From Diplodia intermedia (Eukaryota; Ascomycota; Dothideomycetes; Botryosphaeriales; Botryosphaeriaceae): a stretch of DNA of 49,837 nucleotides. The stretch covers positions 1-49,837 of the forward strand of contig JAKEKT010000155.1 of the NCBI GenBank assembly GCA_021495925.1. The letters run 5' to 3'. Below, piece after piece: positions 11,373 through 22,649 of the stretch (position 1 is its first letter; every line of letters starts with the position of its first letter). The notes under the pieces are model-generated. The model made no database searches, was not told the DNA's origin, and saw nothing but the letters and a program-made list of their open reading frames with translations. The translations under genes were made by a program, and so were the position numbers.

Positions 11373-13445
11373 TTTTTGTTTTTTGGTGGTTCCTTCTCCT
11401 CCCTCCCCTCCCCTTTTTTTTCATGTGGATGGGGGGGAAGTTGGACCTACTACCTCTTGTTTCGATTCGAAGATTTCCGCTGTGCGGTTTGGCTGGTTCC
11501 CCCCCCTTCCTCCTCTTTTTGTTGCATCACATATCTTTATTATTGGGATGGAGGGGAGGTAATAGAGAGTGGGGGGCTCTTTTTTTCTTTCTCCTATTCA
11601 TGAGGGACGCACAACACGTACATAGGTGGTAGGACGAGGGAAAATATTCTCTTTATTTCTCTTTTTTTTCCTAACCTGTCGTTCTCACGATTACGATTGC
11701 ATTGGATGGTGGGCTCGGACCGGGTTCGGGGGGGCTGGGCTCTTTCTTTGGGGGTCATCGGTCATTGTGTCTGGGTCTTTTTTGTTTGTTGTTCCCATTG
11801 GTTCGGTATGGGTTGTACAGAACAACGGCTGGGTGAGGGGGAGGGTGTACAAAAATGGCAGTCGATGACGATGGCATGTCGAACACGATGACGGTGGTGG
11901 TTGTTACACGTCCACGCATATACACGAAGAGTGGCGGCGCAATGGAGAGGGAGAGGGAGGTCGGGAGGTACACTTAGAGGGATGATGAGGGGGGTGCTTG
12001 GGCTGTTACTCCTCGCCAATGTTTGGTGGGGTTGGTCCGTTGTCGATGAGCTGGAGAAATACAACGATGTCGAATGTCTGCGTGTGTGTGTGTGTGGCAG
12101 TGTGTTTGCCCTGCACTACTACGCAGTAATGATTGAATGGTTCTCTTCTGCTTGCCGTATTCGTTGCTTCATCTTTGTCCGTCTGTCTTTCTCGCTCAGT
12201 GCGGTCGACCGCATTTGTACCGTTTCTTTGTCCTCTTGATTTCCACCACCGGGCTTGTACTGTACTGTATGTATCATGGACGTATTAAGACGTCCGTACG
12301 AACAAAGGGGGAGAGTGTGTCTCACACACACCCCTCCCTCCCTCCCTCCCCCTGACGAATAAAAAGAAGCAATAACCAAGACTTTTCTTCCCGCCACTTG
12401 GCACGGCATGGCATGCATCTACGCATGCTTGCACACTCACTAACTCACTTACTGCAGTCATCATCGTCCCACCCACCCGACCCCTCACTACTTTCTCCTC
12501 CCCCGCATATTCGCCCTAACCCAAACCGCACACGCACACACCAGAAGATGCGACTACTCCTCGTTCCCCGATCCCCTCGGACCCAACCCCCTCCCCCCAA
12601 CCCAACAAGGCCTCCTCTTGTCAGCAGCAGCACCGGGTGCATCCCAGCAGCCAGCCCCCCTCCCCCGCACCACCACCACCCCCCAAAAAAACGTCCAGAC
12701 GGTCACACAACGCGCCGCGCCGCGCTACGTGAAAGCGCCAAACATTCAAGCGTCTTACACGCGTCCCGCCTACTCGCCCTCGCTCGTTCTTTCGTCCGCC
12801 ATCCGTCGTCGGTTACGATGACGTCCTTTTATGACGAAGCGTAAGCTCTCGGGTCCGGTGCTCGGTGTCCGGTGTCCGGTGTCCGGTGTCGGGAGGGTCC
12901 CCGCGCGTGATCGGGCGTCGGTGCTTTGCTGCGGGAACTCCGGAGCGAAACGTCTAGCTGCAGCTGCAGCTGAGAGCTAGGTATGTATGTATGTAGGAAG
13001 GGCATGTATGTAATAATGTAGGTTGGTAGGTTAGGTAGGCTAGGCTAGGTAGGGGTTTTTGTGTGATGGGGATGGGATGGGATGGGGTGGGGTGTGACAT
13101 AAGCGGATCGGATCGGATCGGATCGGATCTGCGGGGAAAGCGGGCGGGGAGGTGAGATGGGGGTTTGGGTTTGTTTGGGTTGTTTAGCTGGTTGGTCGGT
13201 CGTGGCGGCGGGGTTGGGATGGGATGGCTTGGTGGGTTTGGGCGCGGGTCGTATGAGGTGTGGTAAGGCGGGCTTTCTTTGGTGAGAGGAAGGAGGCCGA
13301 GGGAGGTCGAGGAGGTGATGATGAGTGAGTGGTCGTCGGAGGTCGGGGGCCGGGCCGGGAACAGGTGAGATGGGGATAAGAGGGGAGGGTGGAGGATGAT
13401 GGGTGGATACTAGGTGGTCGCCGGAGGGAGTGGGGCATGTAGTAT
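11373..13445. other. 3' flank of kinase and gene-free stretch
   Basis: Pyrimidine and T-rich DNA after the kinase stop is probably its 3' UTR (T tracts at 11412-11420, 11578-11586 and 11663-11672). No gene is supported. One possible orphan first exon is ATG 12818 to 12840 (MTSFYDE then GC), ended by a GTAAGC donor in phase 2. No matching second exon is visible before the AT-rich tract starts at 13446. A run of short tandem repeats fills 12851-13140. Confidence 0.4.
12851..13140. repeat. cluster of short tandem repeats
   Basis: Successive unrelated micro- and minisatellites: a GGTGTCC/GGTGTCG array (about 12858-12892), CAGCTG repeats (12957-12972), TATG repeats (12981-12997), a TAGG/TAGGC array (about 13019-13052), GGGAT repeats (13068-13086) and CGGAT repeats (13105-13129). 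They lie within 600 bp of the left edge of the RIP tract. Confidence 0.75.
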
Positions 13446-14550
13446 GGGGAGTCTAGCTTAAAATCCGATAAAAGATCGTTTTAAATTTATTCTATATTTA
13501 TACTTTTTTTAAAGTTATATCTTCGTCTAGATCTTATATTTAACTATCTATATAAATAGAATAATATAGTCTTTACGTAAGATAGATACGAGTAGTTTAA
13601 TTTATTTTATTAATTAATTATAATAGAGACTATATTATATTTATAAGTAATTAAAGCTAGAAACTAGACGTATTTATATATTTTTAAAATTTATATCTTT
13701 ATTTAAATATTAAATTTAACTATCTATAAAGAGGTTTAGTAACTATAGAAGTAGTATTTATATAACGCTTAATTACTTAATTAGAGTAACGTAGAGATTA
13801 TTTTAACGTCTAAAGAAGTTACTTAGCGTACTACTATATTAAACTTATACTATTTAAAATAAAAATATAGACTAATTATTATTAAGAGTTTATTAAATTA
13901 CTAGTCTATCTTATATTATATAGCTTAAATTAGATAGAATTTAGATTTTATTATATTATTAAAGAACTCTTTATAAATAAAAAAGTTAAACTAGCTAATA
14001 CGCTTTATTATTAGTTCTTTATTATATAGTAAAAGTCTATACTAGTTAAAATACGTATACTATATAATAATTAGTATTATAATAGCTTTCTAGACTTTAT
14101 CTATTTCTACTTTATAATCTATAGACTTATAATACTAACTACTTCTAGTATATATAAAAATCTTAGAATTATATCTTAATATTAATCTAATCTTTATAAT
14201 TCTAATTTTAGCTCGAACTTTTAAAAAAGCGAAAATTTTATATAATTTTAAAAGACGACTATATTTATTCTTTAAATTATTTATAGTAGTACTTACTTTA
14301 AGAATATTAAGCTTTTACTTAATTAAGTTAAGTAAGAGGTTTAAAAAGATTATAAATCTATTATATATATACTAGAACTATATTAAAGCTTTAAAATATT
14401 TAAAGCGCTATAATTATTATTTTAATATCTTTTTTAGTAGTCGTCTATATTTAGAGTCTTTAGCTTCTAGCGTCTATAAGAGATCTTATATAAAATTATT
14501 AAGCTAAAGTTTAACTAGAATATTATTAAGTCTTTTACTCTTATAAGACG

Positions 14551-14555
14551 CTAGA
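14551..14555. repeat. target-site duplication, left copy (CTAGA)
   Basis: The five bases CTAGA directly before the 5' LTR are repeated directly after the 3' LTR at 20940-20944. Removing the element and one copy restores the HET reading frame across the junction (codons CTA then GCG). Confidence 0.9.
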
Positions 14556-14771
14556 TATTAAGAGATAAACTACTAGTCTTACTAATAGATACTAGAATCT
14601 ATTAAAGCTTAATACTAAGTATTAAGAAGTAAGACTAGTTAATTACGTATATAATATAGAACTAGCTAGCTATAAAAATAATAGAAAACTAGAAGATAAA
14701 TCTCTAATAATTCGTCTCTATTCTAACTCTAATATAATTTATATTATTTATTTTAATCTAATTTTCTTATA
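14556..14771 (+). repeat. 5' LTR (216 bp)
   Basis: Begins TATTAAGAGATAAAC and ends TTTTCTTATA. It matches the copy at 20724-20939 at nearly every position, with differences that are mostly transitions. The ends TA...TA would be TG...CA before RIP, the normal LTR termini. Confidence 0.92.
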
Positions 14772-16740
14772 TTTAAATCGTTTCTCTTAAAATATTTAAT
14801 ATAATAATACGTAGTATAATTAAGAAATAGACTACTTTATTCTTAGATAATAATAATAGTCTAACTTTATTATATTATTCTTAGAGTTATATAGTAGTAT
14901 CTAATAGCTAAGAGAATATTAGTAAAAACTAGTATAAAATCTTTATACTACTAGTACTATTTATAGATAAAGAAAATATACGTACTAATTTTTAAGATAG
15001 AATAGCGTAGTAACTTAATTAGTAAATAGCTTTATTAAAAGAAAAAGTAGTCTATATAAATAAACTTAGATAATTATAAGAATTAGAATATCGCGTATAA
15101 TAAATTAGCGAAGATAGAAGATATAGTAATTTAATAAATATTATTAAACTTTAATTAGTTTTTACTTTCTATTATAATCTTCTAAAGCTATCTAAATCTA
15201 TTTAATTTAATAAATCTATATAAGTAAGATATAATAATTAGTTAGATAATCTAGAATAATACTTTTAAAGAAACTTAATAAGATTTAGCTTTAATAGTAT
15301 AAAAATTAACTTTATAGAGAACTATATTAGTCTTAAATAAAAGATAATTTAGTATTTATATTAAAGCTAGATTAAGTCTTTAATATAGATTAATATAAAA
15401 TTCTATATACTTAAAACGCTAAAAGATAAAATATAATAATAAATCTAGATATTTAAATAAATTAGAAACTTTAGATAGAAGTTAAACTAAGATTTTAGTA
15501 ATATACTTAGAATTCTTAGTCTACTCTAGAATAAAGCTAATATAATTATAGAATAATAAAAAATAGACTTTTATAGAAGTAGCTTAATATTAGAGATATA
15601 GTAGTATCTTAACTAAAGTATATATATATATACTATAATTACGAATCTATAAATAGAATCTAATAAGATCTATTAAAATCTAAAAAAAGCTAGTAGCTTT
15701 AAATTAAACTTAGAGAAGCTTAGAGATAAAAATAAATACTACTATTTAGATTTATAATAACTAGCGTTACTAGATTATAAATCGACGAATAAGCTATAAT
15801 AAAAGTAATACTATATAATCTACTATTAAATAAATTATAATATTAAATACTATCGCGACGACTAGAAACTAAAGTATTTAAAGAAGAAAGATATAACTAC
15901 TTATAACTTTTTATTAAAATTAAAATTAAAGTAATTAAGAAAAGTAAAGTCTATAATTTAGAATTTTAACTACTTATAGACGTAATCTAATATACTAAAA
16001 AGAACTAAATTCTTACTAAATATATTAAAGATCTAACTTAATATATAAGATAGCTATTAATAGCTAAATATACTTTACGAAATCTAATAGAACTTATTAA
16101 ATACTAGACTCTACTAAATAATATTATATTAGCTAATTTTATATTTATTAAATTTATAAGAAAACTTAATTAGAATCTATAATCTATAAGTATAAAATTT
16201 ATAACGATAAATAAGTAATTACTATAAGTTATTAATAAATACTAGATATTAATATCTATTATTAAATTTAATAACTATTTATAGACCGCTAAGATATACT
16301 TTTTTATAGATAAGATTAATAAATTTAACGTTATCTTAGATTTAGTTTAGAAACGAAATTAGAATCTATTAATAAACTACGCTAATAGAATAATAATTCT
16401 ATTATAAAAATTTAAAGCTAGAAAGTAGAAATAAATTATATATATATAAAGCGACTAGTTTCGTTAATATACGCGTAGCGTTTTAGTACTTTAAATTAAT
16501 ATTAAATAAAACTTAATAGAATCTAATAATATTTATAGTCTTCTAAAATCTTATATTACGTATTATAACGTTATATTAAAAGAAGAAGCTAGACTATTAT
16601 TAGACTATAATTTATATAAGCTAAATATTAATATAATTATAAATAATATCTCTTATAAATTTATCTATTTACTTTTAGTAGTAGAGCTTATTATATTATA
16701 TAAATATCTAAATAAGATACTAATATACGATTAGATCTAA

Positions 16741-17250
16741 CTATTAATATTACTAGTAGAAGCTTTTATATTATTTATAAAGAAGAAAGATAATAGTCTT
16801 AAATTCTATATAAACTATAGAAAGCTAAATATAATTACTATTAAGAATAGATATCTACTACTACTTATTAATAAACTATTAGATAAAGTAAAATATAAAA
16901 ATATTTATACTAAGTTTAATCTTTAAAATATATATTATCGAATACGTATTAAAAAAAAATACGAATAGAAAATAATCTTTAAATTTTATTATAACTATTA
17001 TAAATATATAATAGTTCTCTTTAAACTAATAAATATATCTATATACTTTTAGCGTTATATTTATAACGCTATAAAAGATCTTTTTAATATATTTATAATT
17101 ATCTATCTTAATAATATTCTTATTTATTTAAATAATAAGAAGAATTATATATAATATATTATAACTATACTTAAATAACTTAGACGATATAAACTATATA
17201 TTAAGCTATCTAAATATTTATTCTATTAGATCTTAGTAAACTTTCTTAAC
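16741..17250 (+). pseudogene. decayed reverse transcriptase domain
   Basis: In the frame starting at 16801 the sequence reads FYINYRKLN, then IKNRYLLLLINKLLDK, where Ty3/gypsy reverse transcriptases have DYRKLN and KNRYPLPLI. At 17101-17121 it reads IYLNNIL: the catalytic YLDD has become YLNN through G-to-A changes, removing both metal-binding aspartates. Stops interrupt the frame throughout. Confidence 0.88.
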
Positions 17251-17569
17251 TATATAGTAATATTTAATAGCATTTAAATAAAGTTAGAGAGACTTAGTAT
17301 TATTTAAGACTAGTTATTACTTATATTAGTTTATAATATATAAATCTTTATTAAGTTTTATAACTATTATAGAAGATTTATATATATCTTTACTAGAATA
17401 GTTAGCCCGCTAAATAGATATACTAAGAAAAAGAAACTTAGCTCTAAGCTCTAATAAAAGTAAGAAAAGAGAGTTATTTAATTAAATATAAATATAATTA
17501 ATATCTTTAAATAGCTATAATAAGCGTTTTTTAAAATATTAATATTAAAATATTATAATCTAGCTAAAA

Positions 17570-17780
17570 TTATAAGACTAGAAATAAACGTCTTAGAATT
17601 TATTATTAGTAATATTACTAGTTAGTAAGAACTAGATATATAAGACTAATTAGTTTAGCGTTTAATTATATTCTTTTTATAATAATTAATACTAATAAAA
17701 AGTAATTATAATATATATAACTAGAAATTATTAGTAATTATAGCGTCTTTAAAATACTAAAGATAGTATATAAAAGAATT
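17570..17780 (+). pseudogene. decayed RNase H domain
   Basis: The frame around 17581 reads LEINVLEFIISNI, matching the ETDASEFVIGGIL start of Ty3/gypsy RNase H with Asp to Asn changes. At about 17701-17750 it reads SNYNIYN*KLLVII, corresponding to NYDIHDKELLAII. It lies between the reverse transcriptase and integrase as expected. Confidence 0.75.
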
Positions 17781-18284
17781 ATTATTTTCTATTAATATAT
17801 AAATAGATTATAATAATCTTCGCTTCTTTATAACGATAAAAGAACTTATAAAAAGATAAGTAAAATAAATTAAATAGCTATTAATATTTAACTTTAATAT
17901 TATTTATATTAAAGAGAAATAAAACTCTATAAATAAGTCTTTAAAACGACTAGACTATAATTATATAATCTATAAAAGTAAAATATACTATTTAAAGATT
18001 CTTAAAGATCTATAAAACTAACTAATAGATAATTAGTTTTAAAGAAACTAAATACTACTTATAGTTATTAAACTAAAAAAAATAAAGTAATTAGTAAAAA
18101 GAGTTATAATCTCTACGCTTCTTAATAAAGTTTATTAATTTTAAGCTAATAACTATCGTATCTAGATAATAAAGTAGATAAAGTTCTAAGATAATATCTA
18201 GATATAAAACTAGATAAAAAAGAATAGTATATAGTATTATAACTAGTATCTATACGTTTCTAAAGAATATTATTATATAATAAT

Positions 18285-18900
18285 ACTTAATAAGACTTAT
18301 AATAATTTAATAGCTAGCTATTATAGCTTTATATAAATATTAGAATAAATATTAAGAAAATTCTATTAGTCTAAGATATTAATAGATATTAAAGACTACG
18401 TTTAAATCTATTATATATATAGATAAATAAAGCTAGTAAAATATAAACTATATAAACTTTTTATACTACTATTAATATCTAATTATTTATAGTAGAATAT
18501 TATAATAAACTTTATTATTAATCTTTTTTCTAGCTAATATAGAAGAAACTAATATAATTTAATCTTTATTATAGTAAATAAATTTTCTAAAATAGTCTAC
18601 TATATATTAATAATAAAAAATATTAATACTTTTATACTAGTAGAACTATTTCTTCGCGAAGTTATTCGTCTAGAAGACGTACTAAGATTAATTATAATAA
18701 ATAAAGATCTAGTATTTATTAGTTAATTTTAATTAAACGTTTACTTTTATATTAGAATATAAAAAAAGCTATTAATAGTCTTCTATTTATAGATAAATAG
18801 TTAAACTAAATATTAAAACTAAATATTAAAATAGTACTTATATACGTATTATAATTATAAGTAAGACGATTAGATTTAATAGCTTAGTATAATAAAATTT
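18285..18900 (+). pseudogene. decayed integrase domain
   Basis: The zinc-binding HHCC module is readable near 18296-18430, but its His and Cys codons have become Tyr (for example SYYSF for GHYGF and YYIYR for CYICR). The catalytic core follows: NFIINL at about 18508 for DFITDL (first Asp lost), VFIS*F* at about 18713 for VFTSQFW, and the K*YLYTYYNYKQDD segment at about 18832-18870. The protein cannot be made. Confidence 0.85.
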
Positions 18901-19354
18901 TTCTATAATAATAGTAAATATCTAAGTATAGAAATAATATCTTTTTAAATAATAAGAAGTACTAACTCTTAGATATCTTTATTATCTAAATTAAATAATA
19001 AGAAAGAAGTAGAGTTATAGTTTTAAAATATAGCTAATTAATTATAAAGTTTAAAACGTAATCTAAAATATATTTAGAAAGAATAAGCTAAATATATAAA
19101 TAAATATTATTAGAGAAGAATATTTATAGTTAAAAATAAAGTTTAGCTCTTAATAAAGAATATTACTATTAATAGACTAAATAAGAAACTTAATTATAAG
19201 TATAATAAACTCTTTTAAATTTTAGAGATTATAAATAATAATATTTATTAGCTTAAACTACTAAAGAATTAGTATATTTATAATATTATTTACGTCTCTT
19301 ATCTTAAATCTTTTTATAATAGTAAGCGAAAGTAGTCTAAACTATATATACTAG

Positions 19355-19505
19355 TATCTAAAGATAGTAATTAGTACTTAGTAAATTATATTATTAATAA
19401 AAGAAAGTTAATAGAGAGTATTAAAAAGTATAAAATTTAATAGACTAACTTTAAATTTATAGATAATACTTAGAAACTAACTAAGTATATTAATAGATTA
19501 ATACT
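19355..19505 (+). pseudogene. decayed chromodomain at the pol C-terminus
   Basis: The frame from about 19364 reads YLVNYIINKRKL, then KKYKI**TNFKFIDNT*KLTKYIN. This follows the fungal chromodomain pattern YLVDxIxxKRK...KYKVxWTGFxPxDDTWEPAKYIN, with Trp codons turned to stops. A chromodomain after integrase marks the element as a chromovirus, the group that targets histone-marked chromatin. Confidence 0.8.
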
Positions 19506-20707
19506 AAGAGAATATTACTAAAGAAAAAAGTAAAAGTTTTTTAATAACTAAGATTTATATTAGAAAAAAGTCTTTATATTTTTTAAAGCTTAACTATAAT
19601 AACTATTAAGTCTTATAAACTATTTATTATATATATTAACTCTTATTAAAAGTTAAATCTACTAAATTCTACTTATTATTATTATTTTTAACGTTCGTCT
19701 ACTTATTAATTCTTATATTAAGACGCGTAATCTTCTTCTTAAGAATCTTAATACGTTTATAAAGACTAGTATTACTATTAAAGAAGAACTTAATAATATT
19801 ATAATATAAAAGCTAGCGCTACTTTATATTAAAATTAGTTAAAGTTTATTAAATAAAATTATTATTTAATAAATATAATTAAATTTTAACTTACTAGACT
19901 CTTACTTTTAGTATAGTTCTATTTACTCTTAGATCTATTTTAGCGAAGCTTATTACTATTTATATAAAGATAAAGAACGCCGCGCTTTTTTTAATAATTT
20001 ATCTTAAGCTATAATATTATTTAAGCGTAAATAATATAATACTTTATTTTATTATTATTCTAGATCGCGTTATAAATATACTTTACTAGAAAGTTAAGAA
20101 AGTTAGATAATAGCTATACTTATTATTAGTTAATATCTTTTAAATATACTTAATAAATTTTAATAAATTTTAATAAAGCTTATTTATATATACTCTTAAC
20201 TAGCGAATATCTCGTAGCTAAGATATTTAGTTCTATAACTATTAATAAACTTTAAAGTTAGATTAGTAGAAAAAGTATAGAACTCTTTAGTTTTAAAATA
20301 CTTAGCGTACGAATTCTTATAGTACTTAATACTTATATATACTAACTTAATACGCTTATTATAATTAAATATATTTATAAAGCTAGTCTTTAAGAACGCT
20401 ATTATTTAAGAGCTACTAAAGACTATTAAAAGTAATTAAAAGCTACTAAATACTACTAAATACTAATAGTTATTACTATAATTTAATTAGCGATAATAAA
20501 TAATAAACTAGAAATAAGAAAAATACGTATAAAATAAAAGTTAATATAAAGATAATAGAGAAAAATTATAAAAGATTCGCTTCTTATATCTTTAAAAAGC
20601 TATTCTTAAGAATAGCTAGTTTACTTAACTAAATAGACTATTAACTTTAAATAAATAAAAAAAAAATTTTCTAGTTAATAGTTTATTACTATAAGAACGT
20701 AATAATC

Positions 20708-20720
20708 TAAAGAAGAAAAA
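20708..20720 (+). other. polypurine tract of the retrotransposon
   Basis: The purine run TAAAGAAGAAAAA lies four bases before the 3' LTR, the position of the plus-strand primer in LTR retrotransposons. The assignment is by position and composition only. Confidence 0.6.
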
Positions 20721-20723
20721 TAA

Positions 20724-20939
20724 TATTAAGAAATAAACTACTAGTCTTACTAATAGATACTAGAATCTATTAAAGCTTAATACTAAGTATTAAGAAGTAA
20801 AACTAGTTAATTACGTATATAATATAAAACTAGCTAGCTATAAGAATAATAAAGAACTAGAAAATAAATCTCTAATAATTTATCTCTATTCTAACTTTAA
20901 TATAATTTATATTATCTATCTTAATCTAATTTTCTTATA
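20724..20939 (+). repeat. 3' LTR (216 bp)
   Basis: Begins TATTAAGAAATAAAC and ends TTTTCTTATA, collinear and of equal length with the 5' LTR at 14556-14771. Some differences (for example GTAAGAC versus GTAAAAC) are transitions, as expected if both LTRs were mutated independently by RIP. Confidence 0.92.
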
Positions 20940-20944
20940 CTAGA
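20940..20944. repeat. target-site duplication, right copy (CTAGA)
   Basis: Identical to 14551-14555. A 5 bp duplication is the usual size for Ty3/gypsy integrases. Confidence 0.9.
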
Positions 20945-22649
20945 ACTAAGATAGCGGGTAACTTATTATTTATATAAGTTAGATTCTTATTAAAGTAGTA
21001 CTTTATTTAAGAGTACTATTTATAAAACTTATTCTTAGTCTCGAAGTCTCTAATACTATAGATATTATCTAAAGAAGTTCTTTATTTGCCCTTTATATTC
21101 TTAAGAAAGAAGAGCTTCTTATAAGTAAAATAAATGCTCTCTTAATATATATAGAGCTTTCTTACTAAGAGACAGCTCTCTTAAAATATTCATCCGCGAT
21201 GGCCCCATTCGGATGACCGGATGGAACGCTCGACATAGTCGAACGGTTCTTTAATTTTCCTCTCGGCGTCCCGTCTGTCTTCAGGGAAGGTCGGTTGAAT
21301 ATAGTAGACAAGTTCAGCTCCTGGTTTCTGCTCGATGTGGTACGAGACTCGTGCGGCTCCCGAGAAGTCTACTCGCCGATCAAGGTAGCCATTGAGGGGC
21401 GAGCTTGTCGATGCCAGAATTATTGTGACGAAAGATCCCATGTATACATCTTCCATCCGAGCAGATTCGTATTTCCAGTCGTTTTCGTCTTGTTGGAGGA
21501 TGCAAAGAGAGTCGATCCAGAGATATCGAATTCCAATCGCCCAGCAAGTTTTGATGGTATCGCGGAAGCCGAAAGGTAGGCTATTCCACGGTATGTTGTT
21601 GAGATGGGCTTTGAAGTTGTTTCGAGTTGTCGTCAGAAACTTTTCTCCGCCCCAACAGTAGCTTAACGAAGCATACTTGAGAGGGCCTTTGTTGAGGTCT
21701 ACGAATCCAAGCGCACTAGTCTCGATCAAACGTACTTTGGCTTTCTCCTTATCCTTGCCCAGGTCCAGCAATCTTGTGGGAAGTGTGTAGGACTGCGCAT
21801 GATTCGCCCCCTCCTGGAACTGATGGCACTCGTGATGCGCCTTCGAGCACTCTGTCAAACACTCCTTGATTCTGTCCACATTTTCTGTATAAAGAGCGTG
21901 TGGAGACTCGTGAACGTAGGGCATGGTGAGGTACTGCGCAGAAAAGCTGCCTGCAATATGTAAGCCGATCACATTCTGCTCCACAATGTACTGGTTTAAT
22001 TACCCGGATGCGTAAGAAATTGGAAGTAGCTTTCGGTTCTGTTGATGATAGGCGAACTATATGGCGAACTATCTGGACGTTGAAAACTTCCTTTCTTGAC
22101 AATGGCCCATGAAACCCTCAACCCTCGGATGCGGCCTTTTTGATGATCAGGGCCCGTAAGAACAAACAGACCGGCTATTTCAAAGTCAGCGTGTGTGCTG
22201 AACAGAACAGGAGCGAACATTTGGACTTTGTTTTTCTAAGCGACTATTGTGTTCTATAAAAAAAAAGTTAATATTCATCTAGATACGACAACAAGAACGT
22301 CCATACCGCTTATCTTCAAACTCATGCTCTGCGATATTCCCATTCTCTGGATTTTCTCGGACACCTTTCCTTGAGCGTCTTTTCTGAGAATTTTACAGAA
22401 CGCACAACCATTTTCTGCTGTTTTTCTGAGCGAAGGAAGGTCGGGGAAGTCATCCTCTAATTCGAATCGAAGCCTCATTACGGGCGATGGGTCCCGATCC
22501 TGAAAGTGTTCGGGGCCCTCCAAATAAGAGTTCCCATTCTCGTCTTGGGCTTCAAAGAAGCCACGTTTGAAGCCACCCTGGCCCGGCCGAAAGTGAAGAA
22601 CACTGCAGCGCTCGCACAGCCTGTCGAGTTGCGTGTTGTTCTCAGCCAT

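Larger units (their letters stand above)
14556..20939 (+). mobile_element. Ty3/gypsy chromodomain LTR retrotransposon, RIP-inactivated
   Basis: A full-length 6384 bp element: two 216 bp LTRs, flanking target duplication CTAGA, a purine tract before the 3' LTR, and decayed gag-pol in plus orientation. Domain order is reverse transcriptase, RNase H, integrase (zinc-binding then catalytic core) and chromodomain, which is the order of Ty3/gypsy chromoviruses of fungi. The gag region (about 14.9-16.4 kb) is too decayed to read, and about 1.2 kb between the chromodomain and the 3' LTR is unassigned. Stops occur every few codons and essentially all are explained by C-to-T or G-to-A change, so no protein can be made. 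It is inserted in the HET gene. Confidence 0.93.
13446..21189. other. RIP-mutated AT-rich tract
   Basis: A sharply bounded 7.7 kb block of A+T-rich DNA between GC-balanced flanks. Over long stretches the dinucleotides CA and TG are almost absent, while CT and AG remain (for example throughout 14641-14760). This is the outcome of C-to-T change at CpA on both strands that defines RIP in ascomycetes. It contains the retrotransposon at 14556-20939. Outside that element, at least 14474-14555 and 20940-21189 can be read as decayed HET-gene coding sequence. The left part, 13446-14473, is too decayed to identify, but its size fits the rest of that gene. Confidence 0.9.
14474..22649 (-). pseudogene. 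HET-domain gene, 3' part RIP-mutated and split by a retrotransposon
   Basis: The minus-strand gene starts at ATG 22649. Exon 1 is 22287-22649, exon 2 is 22004-22235 and exon 3 starts at 21950; introns are 51 and 53 nt with fitting phases 0 and 1. The intact part encodes 451 residues with CAFCKIL near the N-terminus and the HET core YASLSYCWGG (about 291), GIRYLWIDSLCI and MEDVYMGSFV. At 21192-21190 the expected Trp of the GW(T)FQE motif is TGA, and from there the frame stays readable only if TAA/TGA/TAG are taken as former CAA/TGG codons: F*ESCLSVRKL, then LTYINNKLPAILVLA crossing the retrotransposon insertion, then VKL* and DLL* where HET proteins have AGLW and DLLW (14515-14474). HET proteins trigger cell death on fusion of unlike hyphae. 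This copy should be dead or make a truncated N-terminal product. Confidence 0.85.

Noticed and set aside
13446..21189. AT-rich tract as a centromere or mitochondrial insertion
   Set aside because: Readable retrotransposon domains, paired LTRs with target duplication and decayed HET motifs explain at least 85 percent of it without either.
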